Shown: positions 37,801 through 47,765 of the stretch, piece by piece | Layout: each line of letters starts with the position of its first letter | Position numbering within the stretch: the stretch's first letter is position 1 | Assembly (NCBI GenBank): GCA_034509735.1 | Contig: JACGWO010000007.1 | Span: 24,332,046 to 24,396,045, forward strand | Length of the DNA stretch: 64,000 nucleotides | DNA from: Sesamum alatum | Taxonomy: Eukaryota > Streptophyta > Magnoliopsida > Lamiales > Pedaliaceae | Direction of reading: 5' to 3' | Notes under the pieces: model-generated | What the model was told of the DNA's origin: nothing | Database searches by the model: none | What the model saw: only the letters and a program-made list of their open reading frames with translations | Translations under genes and position numbers: made by a program

Positions 37801-38505
37801 TTGTGTTGAGTATTAGGCATGTACGCGAACGTACGATTGATTATGAAGGTTCTCTAAACCCTCGATATGACAAAGATAAAAGTGCATTAGTGTCTAAATT
37901 TGTTTGAAGGAGTTTGTCTTTGCGCAAAGGTACAAAGATGAGACCATGGCTCAAAAGAGTGTTCTAGATGTAGTCCTAATGCATTTTAATGTTGAATAAC
38001 ATGGAATCCTAGTCATATAATCGAAGAATGGCTTTAATAATGATTTATTAGTGTCAATACGAATATATTTATTCCCAAAAATGAGTCATCTATCAGTCAA
38101 TGATAAGGACTGAAAGCACAAGGTCTTTCCTATGATTGTGTTGAGTATTAGCCATGTACCTGGACGTACGATTGATTATGAAGGTTCTCCAAGCCCTCGA
38201 TATGGCAAAGATAAAAGTGCATTAGTGTCTAAATTTGTTTAAAGGAGTTTGTCTTTGTGCAAAGGTACAAAGATGAGTCCATTGCTCAAAAGAGTGTTCT
38301 AGATGTAGTCGTAGTGCATTTAATTGTTGAATAAGATGGAGTCCTAGTCATATAATCAAAGAATAACTTTAATAATGATTACTATTGTCAATACGAATAT
38401 ATTTATATCCAAAAATGAGTCATCTATCAATCAATCATAAAGACTGAACGTACAAGGTGTTCCTATGATTGTGTTGAGTATTAGGCATGTATCCAGACGT
38501 ACGAT
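22825..38505 (+). repeat. Satellite twelve-monomer higher-order repeat, four copies of about 3.92 kb
   Basis: A marker (CGAACAGTGGCTTTAATATTG) recurs at about 24932, 28858, 32778 and 36694, intervals of 3926, 3920 and 3916 bp. Monomer starts in copy 1 are at about 22999, 23326, 23665, 23996, 24336, 24667, 24983, 25292, 25629, 25990, 26325, 26660 and then 26924 (start of copy 2), which gives twelve monomers. Five of the twelve are those of the five-mer HOR to the left; seven are additional. Both array edges fall at the same phase, near ATTGATTATAAAGG in the shortened monomer, so the segment is very close to exactly four units. Short open frames repeated at these intervals are satellite, not genes. 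Confidence 0.88.
25818..25840 (+). mobile_element. Ultra-short LINE 3'-tail insertion in a satellite monomer (first of four HOR copies)
   Basis: The monomer reads GGTACAAAT, then CTCTTTACCTAAAAAAAA, then GGTAAAAAGCTGAG instead of GGTACAAAGCTGAG. The insert looks like the last bases of a plant L1 LINE (CTTTACC...) plus its poly(A) tail; the same terminus appears in reverse complement at 54900-54920 and 56723-56742. The repeated GGTA(C/A)AAA on both sides could be a short target duplication. The same insert is present near 29743-29760, 33659-33677 and 37574-37592, so it predates amplification of the twelve-mer. Confidence 0.6.
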
Positions 38506-41500
38506 TTATTATGAAGGTTCTCCAAGACCTCGATATGGCAGAGATAAAAGTGCATTAGTGTGTAAACTCGTTTAGAGGAGTTTGTCGTTGCGCAAAGGTA
38601 CAAAGTCGAGTCCTTGGCTCAAAACGAATATGGATTATTAGAGTTAATATGGATTATTAGAGTCAATACGAATATATTTATAGCCAGAAATGAGTCATCT
38701 ATCAGTCAATCATAAGGACTAAAACACAAGGTGTTTCCTACGATTATGTTGAGTATTAGGCATGTATCCGGATCTACAATTGATTATGAAGATTGACCAA
38801 GCCCTCGATATGGCAAACATAAGTGGGAAAAAGTGTCTAAATTTGTTTAAAGGAGTTTGTCGTTGTGCAAAGGAACAAGGCTGAGTCCATGGTTCAAAAG
38901 AGTGTTTTAGATGTAGTAGTAGTGCATTTTTATGTTGAATAAGATGGAGGCCTAGTCATATAATCGAAGGGTGGCTTTAATATGTATTATTAGAGGCAAT
39001 ACGAATACATTTATTCCAAAAAATGGTCATCTATCAGTCAATGATAAGGACTAAAAACACAAAGGTGTTTCCTACGATTGTGTTGAGTATTAGCCATGTA
39101 TCCGGACGTACGATTGATTATGAAAGTTGACCAACCCCTCGATATGACAGAGATAAAAGGGAGTTAGTTTCTATGGAGTATGTCTTTGCGCAAAGGTACA
39201 AAAATGCGTCCATGTCTCAAAAGAGTGTTCTATATGTAGCCCTAATGCATTTTAATGTTGAATAACATGGAGTCCTAGTCATATAATCGAAGAGTGACTT
39301 TAATATTGATTATTAGAGTCAATACAAATATATTTATAGCAAAAAAGAGTCATCTATCAGTCAATGATAAGGACTGATAACACAAGGTTTTTCCTACGAT
39401 TGCCTGAAGTATTAGCCATGTATCCGGGCGTACAATTGATTATGAAGGTTATCCAAGACCTCGATATGCGAACGATAAAATTACATTATTGTTTAAATTT
39501 GTTAAAGGAGTTTGTCATTCTGCAAAGGTACAAAGCTGAGTTCATGGGTCAAAAGAGTGTTCTAGATGTAGTCCTGGTGCATTTTTATGTTGAATAAGAT
39601 GGAGTCCTAGTTGTATAATCGAAGAGTGGCTTTAATATTGATTATTAGAGTCAATACGAATATATTTATAGCTAGAATGAGTCATCTATCAGTCAATGAT
39701 AAGGACTGAAAACACAAGGTATTTCCTACGATTGTGTTGAGTATTAGGCATGTATCCAGATATACGATTGATTATGAAGGTTCTCCAAGTCCCGGATATG
39801 CAAAGATAAAAGTGCATTAGTGTCTAAATTCTTTTATAGGAGTTTGTCGTTGCACAAAGGTACAAAGCTAAGTCCATGGCTCGAAAGAGTATTCTAGATG
39901 TAGTCCTAGTGCATTTTTGTGTTGAATAACATGGAGTCCTAGTCATATAATCGGAGTGTGGCTTTAATATTGATTATTAGTGTCTATACAAATATATTTA
40001 TAGGAAAAAGTGAGTCATCTATTAGTCAATGATAAGGACTGAAAGCACAAGGTGTTTACTACGATTGTGTTGAGTATTAGGCATGTCTTCGGACGTACGA
40101 TGGATTATGAAGGTTCTCGAAGTCCTCGATGTGGCAAAGATAAAAGTGCATTAGTGTCTAAATTTGTTTAAAGGAGGTTGTCATTGCACAAAGGTACAAA
40201 GAAGAGTCCATTGCTCAAAAGAGTGTTCTAGATGTAGTCCTAGTGCATTTTAATGTTGAATAACATGGAGTCCTAGTCTTATAATCGAAGAGTGGCTTTA
40301 ATATTGATTATTAAAGTCAATACGAATATATGTATAGCTAGAAATGAGTCATCTATCAGTCAATGATAAGGACTAAAAACACAAGGTGTTTCCTACGACT
40401 GTGTTGAGTATTAGGCATGTATCCGAATGTACGATATGGCAAACATAAATGGGAATAAGTGTTTAAATTTGTTTAAAGGAGTTTGTCATTGTGCAAAGGT
40501 ACAAAGCTTACTCCATGGTTCAAAAGATTATTTTAGATGTAGTAGTAGTGCATTTTTATGTTGAATAAGATGGAGTCCTAGTCATATAATCGAAGGGTGG
40601 CTTTAATATTTATTATTAGAGTCAATACGAATACATTTATAGCCAAAAATGAGTTATCTATCAGTTAATAATAAGGACTGAAAACACAAGGTGTTTCCTA
40701 TGATTGTGTTGAGTATTAGACATGTATCCGGATGTACAATTGATTAAGAAGGTTGACCAAACCCTCGATATACCAGAGATAAAAGGGAATTAGTATCTAA
40801 ACTTGTTTAAAGGAGTTTGTTGTTGTGCAAAGGTACAAAGCTGAGACCATGTCGCAAAAGTGTATTTTAGATGTAGTACTAGTGCATTTTTATGTTCAGT
40901 AAGATGGGGTCCTAGTCATATAATTGAAGAGTGGTTTAATATTTATTATTAGAGTCAATAAGAATATATTTATAGCAAATAATGAGTCATCTATCAACCT
41001 ATGATAAGGATTGAAAGCACAAGGTGTTTCCTACGATTGTGTTGAGTATTAGGCGTGTATCCGGACGTACGATTGGTTATGAAGTTTCTCCAAGCCCTCG
41101 ATATGACAAAGATAAAAGTGCATTAGTGTCTATACATATTTTAAGGAGTTTGTCGTTGCGCAAAGGTACAAAGCTGAGTCCTTGGCTCAAAAGAGTGTTC
41201 TAGATGTAGTCCTATTGCTTTTTTACGTTGAATAAGATGGAGTCCTAGTCATATAATCGAAAAGTGGCTTTAATAAAGATTATTAGTGTCAATACGAATG
41301 TATTGATAGCTAAAAATGAGTCATCTATCAATCAATGATAAGGACTAAACACACAAGGTGTTTCCTACGATAATGTTGAGTATTAGGCATGTATCGGACG
41401 TACGATTGATGATGCAGGTTCTCCAAGCCCTCGATATGGCAAAGATAAAAGTGCATTAGTGTCTATACATATTTTAAGGAGTTTGTCGTTGCGCAAAGGT

Positions 41501-41996
41501 ACAAAGCTGAGTCCTTGGCTCAAAAGAGTGTTCTAGATGTAGTCCTATTGCTTTTTTACGTTGAATAAGATGGAGTCCTAGTCATATAATCGAAAGTGGC
41601 TTTAATAAAGATTATTAGTGTCAATACGAATGTATTGATAGCTAAAAATGAGTCATTTATCAATCAATGATAAGGACTGAACACACAAGGTGTTTCCTAC
41701 GATAGTGTTGAGTATTAGGCATGTATCGGGACGTACGATTGATGATGCAGGTTCACCAAGCCCTCGATATGGCAAAGATAAAAGTCCATTAGTGTCTAAA
41801 CTTGTTTAAAGGAGTTTGTCGTTGCACAAAGGTACAAAACGGAGTCCATGGCTTGAAAGAGTTTTCGAGATGTAGTCCTAGTGCATTATTCTGTTGAATA
41901 AGAATGAGTCCTAGTCGTATAATCGAAGAGTGGCTTTAACATTGATTATTAGAGTGAATACAAATATATTTATAGCCCAAAATGAGTCATCTACCA
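38506..41996 (+). repeat. Satellite array, diverged and irregular
   Basis: Right of the HOR the monomers become diverged again, with shortened units (for example near 38620 and 40430), GATTGACCAAGCC-type variants and a small local repeat of GATTATTAGAGT(T/C)AATA near 38630-38665. The last two monomers (41303-41996) are repeated on the other side of the pararetrovirus. No genes. Confidence 0.93.
41303..41996 (+). repeat. Left copy of the satellite duplication flanking the pararetrovirus (694 bp)
   Basis: Runs from TTGATAGCTAAAAATGAG to GAGTCATCTACCA and matches 49387-50081 over its length, with only a handful of visible differences: a G missing in GTATCGGACG, AAAACGG against AAAGCGG, AATGAGTCC against AATGGGTCC, GAATACAAAT against GAATACGAAT. 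Its right end is the virus junction. Confidence 0.9.
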
Positions 41997-41997
41997 C

Positions 41998-42111
41998 CTA
42001 AAAGATCAGATCAATCAAGGTATTCGGCCTGAATACTACGAAGAGAAACTTAAAATGGTAAAATCTTCTTTAAAGTCTTTTGAAAAGCAGGTAGAAATAT
42101 TATTAGCATAA
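41998..42111 (+). pseudogene. C-terminal tail of an unidentified viral ORF at the left junction
   Basis: From the first bases of viral DNA one frame is open for 37 codons (ending QVEILLA, stop TAA at 42109-42111). It is rich in Lys, Glu and Gln with a coiled-coil look. It has no start inside the insert, so it is probably the end of an ORF cut by the integration junction, lying upstream of the movement protein in the circular genome. I do not recognise it; it could also be a chance frame. Confidence 0.45.
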
Positions 42112-42289
42112 AGGTCTAGTTTGTCATACAAACCTAAAAGCTAAAACTTTACTGATCCATAGGAATCTTCCTTTGAAACCCGGGCACTTTGCCTTAAGTC
42201 GCGTAGCCTGTTTATGTTCCTGTTGTTTGCCTAGAGGGCTGTTAGGGAATCCTTAGGCGTAAATCGTTGACAGTGATAAGGAAGATCGA
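42112..42289 (+). other. Viral intergenic leader before the movement protein
   Basis: 178 bp with no ORF. I do not find the tRNA-Met primer-binding sequence expected in caulimovirid leaders here or at the right end, so it is probably in the part lost at integration. Confidence 0.6.
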
Positions 42290-43523
42290 ATGAATAGGTT
42301 CAGTCGAGTTTTGTCTTTTAGCTCTAATGACGATGTAGATCAACAGGAATTCACTAATAAGAATAAGGAAATTGTTATTAATGATAACATTGATAAGAGT
42401 TTAAATGACTGGAAAATGCCTGTTTATCCAACAGGAAAAATTTACAAGAGCACGGGAAGTTTTATTAGAAGAACTGATTATATCATTAAGACAGTTGAAC
42501 AATCAATTCCTTTATCTGAAGGATATAGTACATTCCATTTATTTTCTGAAAGACTTATGGCCTTGCATAGGCAAAAGTACAAAATTCTTGCATATTGGAA
42601 TGGTCCAAATTGCCTTAAGGCCTGCCACTAGACTAGGTTTAAATACTTCGGCATTGATTGCAGTAAGAGACAAGAGGCATAACAAATTTCATGATTCCTT
42701 GTTAGGAATAGTAGAATCAGTTTATGTGATGGACCCATATACTTCTCATGTTTTCCTGATTTTACTGTTTCTTTTAGTAGATCCAAATTTGAAACATGCT
42801 TTATGCTTAGATATAAAATCAGATGGATTTGATATGATGCCTGGAACTCAAAACGTTTTTCTTATTTTTAGACTTTATTACAAGGTCATGAATACAGTGG
42901 TTCCTGATATGAGGAAATTTATAAATCAAAATCCTAGGACTACAACCATGTTCGTAACTGATATATCTAAGAGTAATGTTGTAATCCCCAAGACTATTAC
43001 TTGGGATCAAGTTAATCTTCCCGAAAAATGGATCCTTGAGGAAGGCAACAAACCTGTAAAACAGGAAAATAAAAGGTTAGAAGAAATTATAGAATATCCA
43101 GATGGAGATGTAGAGATAAGATTCTCTAAAGATCGAGTTACTCACCTTAATATAAGGGAGAATTCTAAGAAAGAGGAAATAATGTCTGGTAGATGTTCTA
43201 CATCTTCAATTCCCTTATCACGATTTGAAAAGGAACAAGTTATATTAAAAAATACATCGGATGGGGTTAGTCAACAAGAATATAAAGTGGAAATCCCTTC
43301 TTCGTCACGGGCTAAATCACCTACCCCCTCCGACATGGGATACGGTTTTGAAGAGGAAAGAAGTGTTTTTGGTTTAAATACCTTAACCGTAGATAAAAAT
43401 CTAGAATTTCCCTTTGAAGGAAGACTAAGAGAATTATTCTATTCTCCAGAAAATGAAATTAAGAGAAAATGGTTTTATTTAAAATCCACAAAAAGCCAAG
43501 AGAAGTGGTTTAAAAACCTATAA
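42290..43523 (+). pseudogene. Viral movement protein (30K superfamily), frame-broken
   Basis: The ATG at 42290 follows the leader. The first open stretch (113 codons, to 42631) covers the MP N-terminus. The core continues in another frame, with GLNTSALIAVRDKRHNKF, DPNLKHALCLDIKSDG and MMPGTQN, the pattern of caulimovirid cell-to-cell movement proteins, which form tubules or modify plasmodesmata. Compared with the family pattern I see a shift near 42580 (A run) and two compensating shifts around 42730 and 42790. The C-terminal third is charged and Ser-rich up to the stop at 43521. The coat protein frame starts 17 nt later in a different frame; in florendo- and petuviruses the two are one polyprotein. 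Non-functional as it stands. Confidence 0.85.
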
Positions 43524-43539
43524 GAAATTTCTAAGAAAA

Positions 43540-46281
43540 ATGAAGGAAGAAATAGACTTCTTTGAAGTCATAAATATTTTCTATAAGATAGAGAAACGAG
43601 AAAATAATTTTCCTAAGTTCTCAGATGAGAATATTATTGCTAATATTAATACTGCATATCAGAATTTTATTACAACAAAGGGAAAAATTATTAAAAGTAT
43701 TCATCCCCCAGAAATTAATTTGTCTATTAAAATCGATAAAGAAGAGGTTAATGCTACCCCTTACAGAAAAGATAATAAAATAGAAGCTGCAATAGAACAG
43801 AACAACTATACAAATTTGTCTTTACAAACTATTGGAAGGCAGCTTACCAGAATAGAACAACATGTTAATAAATATCTTTATAAAGATCATACCGAGTTGC
43901 CTCAAACTAGTAAGACTATTGAAAAGGAAAAGGTTTTATTCAAACCATTACCTTCCGAAAAAATTAATGTTAAAATTAATAAAGCCTCTGAAGATTCTGA
44001 GGTTCTGGAAGAAATATTAAAAAGGTTAAAAAACCTTGGGATAAAAGACAAAGACATAGCCCCTCTTACTGGAGCACAAGAGAATAATTCCGAAAAGGAA
44101 GATGGAAATTCTGACCAAGAGATAGATCAGTTAGAAGAAATGTTCAGAAAAGAATTACAACAAGAACCGTATGAGCTCAATAAAATTGATTTTGGAAATA
44201 ACAATAATAGGAAGCCTTATTATCATAGGCCAACCCCAGTGGACCTTTTGATAGAAGAACAAGAAAATTATTTATCTGGGGCTTCGTTTGATGGAACATC
44301 CATTCATGAGTGGAATATTGATGGGCATACTGAGTATCAAATACAAACAAAATTACATTATATCACTATGTATGCTACTGCTTGTCGCCTTAAAGGAAAT
44401 GCTGACTCTGAAATAGCTAAAGCTATAATTCAAGGATTTACAGGTCAACTTAAAGGTTGGTGGGATTTTCACCTATCAGATGAAGCAAAAATGCATATAT
44501 TAAATGCAGTAAAATTAGAAAACAATAGCCAAGTAACAGATTGTGTTAACACTTTGATTTATACTATAGCCAAGCACTTTATAGGAAGTACTTCATTACA
44601 ATTAGACAAAACCCAGGAACAACTTATGAACTTAAAATGTCCCAGTTTATCCCATTTTAAATGGTACAAAGATGTCTTTTTCTCTAAAATATTTACTAGA
44701 GAAGATAGTCAACATGAGTTTTGGAAAGAAAAGTTCTTATTAGGACTCCCTCATTTCTTTGCAGAAAGGGTTAAAAACCGCATAAAACAAAAACATCAAG
44801 GTATTATACCATATCATCTCTATACCTATGGTGATCTTGCTTCAGAAATCGTAGCTGAAGGAATGTGTCTGTGTAATGAAATAAAATTACATAAGCAAAT
44901 TCAGAAGGAAAAAATTTATGGAAAAAGAGTTCTTGGGGACTTCTGTGAACAAATAGGGTTAACACCCAGTAAACCACTAGATAAGAAGAAAAGAGTTTAT
45001 AAAACCTCTAATAAAAAACGCTATTATAAGAAAAAGGATACTAATGTAGAAAGAAACCCTCCAAGAAAGGAGTATAGAAAAAAGAAAAAAGAAAATCCTC
45101 CTAAACAAAAAAGAGTTCCAATATGTTGGAAATGTCGTTCCCCAGGACATTATGCCAATAAATGTAAGATGAAAAGAAGAATTCTAAATCTTGATATAGA
45201 TGAAGATCTTAAAACCGCGTTACAAAAGCTTCTTATAGAAGAATCAGAACTAGAAGATGAAAATTTAAAATTATCTGTTATAACAGAAATAAATTCTGAA
45301 GATGAAAACAATGAAGAGTCTGATAAATCAAAAAATGAGGGATCAGATAACGATGAATCCAATAGTTGTGAAGGAAATTGTGACTATTATAAAGCTTTAT
45401 GTCATGCTAACGGATTATTTGTATTAACAAAAGAAGAAAGTTTTATTCTAGATCTTATAGATAAAATTCCTGATCCGGACGAGAAAAAGGAAATGTTACA
45501 ACAATATTTAGAATCTTATAAAGACCGAAAACCTGAGAAAAAATTAAAGATAAAAGAGCCGGAAGCTTATAATTTTAAAGAAATAATGAATAGAGTTAAA
45601 AACTCTAATTTATCCACTTCTACAACTACAGAGGCCTCTACGGCAGAATTAAGACATGAAGTAAAAATTCTAAAACAAGAATTACAAGAACTAAAATCTA
45701 GAGTTTCTGCTCTTGAGATTAAATCTCATAATTATTCATCTAGTGATAATGAGGAAGAAATAAGAATTGAAAAGGAAGAATTATTGCAAAAAGAGGAGTT
45801 AAACTCTTTAACTTTTGTTAATATGATTGACAGAGTTATAACCCATAAATGGCATACCAAGGTTACTATTGTTGTGCATAAAGAGTATTATTTTTCGGCC
45901 ATTGCCATGATAGATTCAGGAGCAGATTTAAACTGCATTAATGAAGGGTTAGTACCCTCTAGGTATTTTTCAAAAACAACTGAAGTCCTTAACGCAGCAG
46001 ATGGAAGGAAATTACTAGTAAAATACAAATTACAAAACACTGCTGTTTGTAATAAAGGAATTTGTCTAGAAATGCCATTTATAATGGTAAAAAATCTCTC
46101 TCATGACGTGATATTAGGAAATCCTTTTCTTCATATGCTTTATCCAATCAAAGAAGTATCCAAAGAAGGAATTACAAGTGTAGTAAAAGGAAATGAATTA
46201 AAGTTCAATTTTGTCACTCAGCCAAAATATCATGAGATTGACTTAATTCAAAAAACAATTGAAAGAAAAAAAACTTTTTAA
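43540..46281 (+). CDS. Viral coat protein and aspartic protease (913 aa)
   Basis: A long intact frame. The N-terminal part (about 1-230) is charged and low in recognisable motifs. A Gag/coat-like helical core lies at about 240-470, including WNIDGHTEYQIQ and LKGWWDFHLSD. A strongly basic stretch follows (about 480-525), then the zinc finger CWKCRSPGHYANKC at 529-542, which binds viral nucleic acid in caulimovirid coat proteins. An acidic Glu/Asp/Ser segment (about 560-625) and a leucine-heptad coiled coil (about 700-730) follow. The retropepsin-like protease has the catalytic triplet Asp-Ser-Gly at D792 in AMIDSGADLNCIN. The frame ends at 46279-46281 just after an A8 run, and RT continues in the -1 frame. 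Start chosen as the first ATG after the MP stop; the ancestral product was probably a larger polyprotein. Confidence 0.88.
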   Translation: MKEEIDFFEVINIFYKIEKRENNFPKFSDENIIANINTAYQNFITTKGKIIKSIHPPEINLSIKIDKEEVNATPYRKDNKIEAAIEQNNYTNLSLQTIGRQLTRIEQHVNKYLYKDHTELPQTSKTIEKEKVLFKPLPSEKINVKINKASEDSEVLEEILKRLKNLGIKDKDIAPLTGAQENNSEKEDGNSDQEIDQLEEMFRKELQQEPYELNKIDFGNNNNRKPYYHRPTPVDLLIEEQENYLSGASFDGTSIHEWNIDGHTEYQIQTKLHYITMYATACRLKGNADSEIAKAIIQGFTGQLKGWWDFHLSDEAKMHILNAVKLENNSQVTDCVNTLIYTIAKHFIGSTSLQLDKTQEQLMNLKCPSLSHFKWYKDVFFSKIFTREDSQHEFWKEKFLLGLPHFFAERVKNRIKQKHQGIIPYHLYTYGDLASEIVAEGMCLCNEIKLHKQIQKEKIYGKRVLGDFCEQIGLTPSKPLDKKKRVYKTSNKKRYYKKKDTNVERNPPRKEYRKKKKENPPKQKRVPICWKCRSPGHYANKCKMKRRILNLDIDEDLKTALQKLLIEESELEDENLKLSVITEINSEDENNEESDKSKNEGSDNDESNSCEGNCDYYKALCHANGLFVLTKEESFILDLIDKIPDPDEKKEMLQQYLESYKDRKPEKKLKIKEPEAYNFKEIMNRVKNSNLSTSTTTEASTAELRHEVKILKQELQELKSRVSALEIKSHNYSSSDNEEEIRIEKEELLQKEELNSLTFVNMIDRVITHKWHTKVTIVVHKEYYFSAIAMIDSGADLNCINEGLVPSRYFSKTTEVLNAADGRKLLVKYKLQNTAVCNKGICLEMPFIMVKNLSHDVILGNPFLHMLYPIKEVSKEGITSVVKGNELKFNFVTQPKYHEIDLIQKTIERKKTF
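46266..46272 (+). promoter_or_regulatory. Candidate -1 slippery heptamer (A AAA AAA) between protease and RT frames
   Basis: In the coat/protease frame the codons are A|AAA|AAA|ACT. A -1 slip here enters the RT frame, which is open from this point through 47765 and encodes the RT N-terminus upstream of the first ATG at 46500. The zero frame stops 7 nt later. It may be programmed frameshifting, or simply a one-base indel in an A run that split an originally single polyprotein. Confidence 0.4.
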
Positions 46282-47765
46282 ACTCTTTATCCCAAGAGAT
46301 TAGTTATAAAAAATTAAAAGAGAAAATTTCTTCTCCTTATTTACAAAATAAAATCAAGGAATTACAATCTTATATAGAAAAAACAATCTGCTCAGATATT
46401 CCTAATGCCTTCTGGGAAAGGAAAAAACATGTTGTCTCTTTACCTTATGAGGCTGATTTTAAAGAAAATCAGATTCCCACTAAAGCTAGACCCATTGCCA
46501 TGGGTCCTAGACATTTAGAAATATGCAAAAAGGAAATAGAGGAATTATTACTTAAAAAACTTATAAGGCCATCCCATAGTCCTTGGAGTTGTCTTGCCTT
46601 TTATGTAGAAAATGCAGCAGAACTTGAAAGAGGGGTTCCCAGGTTAGTTATAAACTACAAACCTCTAAACAAAGCTTTAAGGTGGATACGGTACCCAATT
46701 CCAAATAAAAAGGACCTTTTGAATAGGCTTTATTCAGCTAAAGTTATGTCAAAATTTGATATGAAATCAGGATTTTGGCAAATCCAAATAAAAGAAGAAG
46801 ATCGTTATAAGACAGCTTTCACTGTCCCTTTTGGCCATTATGAATGGAACGTTATGCCTTTCGGACTAAAGAATGCCCCTTCTGAATTTCAAAGGATTAT
46901 GAATGACATATTTAATGCTTATACGGCATTTACAATAGTCTATATAGATGATGTCCTAATATTTTCAGAATCTATTGAACAACATTTTAAACATCTAAAA
47001 ATATTCGTAGATGTTGTTGTGAGAGCAGGATTAGTTGTTTCTGCCAAAAAGATTAAACTCTTTCAGACTGAAATAAAATTTCTAGGGCATATTATTAGAG
47101 AAGGAACTATCTTCCCTATAGATCGAGCTATAATATTTGCTGAAAAATTTCCTGATGAAATCAAGGATAAAAATCAACTACAAAGGTTTCTTGGAAGTCT
47201 AAATTATGTTGCTGAATTTTATAAAGATTTGGCTTATGATGCTAAACCGTTATTTGAGAGACTCAAGAAAAACCCTCCAATTTGGAGCACCGAACACACT
47301 AATGCAGTTAGAAAAATTAAAGCAAGAATTAAAGAAATCCCTTGTCTTGCAATTTCAAACCCAGATGCCTTCAAAATTGTTGAGACCGATGCTTCCGATG
47401 TAGGATATGGAGGAATACTTAAACAAAGGATTAATGATAAAGAATCATTAGTAAGGTTCACCTCGGGAGTATGGAGAGGACCTAGAGTTAATTACTCTAC
47501 GGTTAAAAAGGAGATTTTGTCTATTGTTCTATGCATTCAAAAATTCGAAAGTGATTTATTAAATCAAAATTTTTTGTTACGAGTAGATTGCAAATCTGCA
47601 AAAGAGATATTACAAAAGGATGTTAAAAATTTAGCCTCGAAACAAATCTTTGCTAGGTGGCAAGCCATACTATCTGTATTCGATTTTGATATTGAGTTTA
47701 TTAAAGGATCACATAACTCCTTGCCTGATTTTTTAACTCGTGAATTTTTGCAGGGAAAGCAATGA
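46266..47765 (+). CDS. Viral reverse transcriptase and RNase H
   Basis: The frame is open from the A run; the first ATG is at 46500, but RT homology (FWERKKHVVSLPYEADFK and IPTKARPIAMGP) already lies upstream, so translation as part of a polyprotein or by frameshift is likelier than initiation at 46500. RT motifs in order: RLVINYKPLNKAL, FDMKSGFWQIQIKEEDRYKT, FGLKNAPSEFQRIMND, the active site YIDD at 46941-46952, and FLGHII. RNase H follows with ETDASDVGYGG, YSTVKKEILS and a C-terminal HNSLPDFLTRE; its acidic residues are visible. It copies pregenomic RNA into DNA inside particles. The stop TGA at 47763-47765 overlaps the next ATG (ATGA). Confidence 0.9.
   Translation, partial: KKNFLNSLSQEISYKKLKEKISSPYLQNKIKELQSYIEKTICSDIPNAFWERKKHVVSLPYEADFKENQIPTKARPIAMGPRHLEICKKEIEELLLKKLIRPSHSPWSCLAFYVENAAELERGVPRLVINYKPLNKALRWIRYPIPNKKDLLNRLYSAKVMSKFDMKSGFWQIQIKEEDRYKTAFTVPFGHYEWNVMPFGLKNAPSEFQRIMNDIFNAYTAFTIVYIDDVLIFSESIEQHFKHLKIFVDVVVRAGLVVSAKKIKLFQTEIKFLGHIIREGTIFPIDRAIIFAEKFPDEIKDKNQLQRFLGSLNYVAEFYKDLAYDAKPLFERLKKNPPIWSTEHTNAVRKIKARIKEIPCLAISNPDAFKIVETDASDVGYGGILKQRINDKESLVRFTSGVWRGPRVNYSTVKKEILSIVLCIQKFESDLLNQNFLLRVDCKSAKEILQKDVKNLASKQIFARWQAILSVFDFDIEFIKGSHNSLPDFLTREFLQGKQ

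Noticed and set aside
18898..38505. CRISPR-like repeat array
   Set aside because: Units are about 330 bp without short repeat/spacer structure and the genome is a plant; this is satellite DNA.
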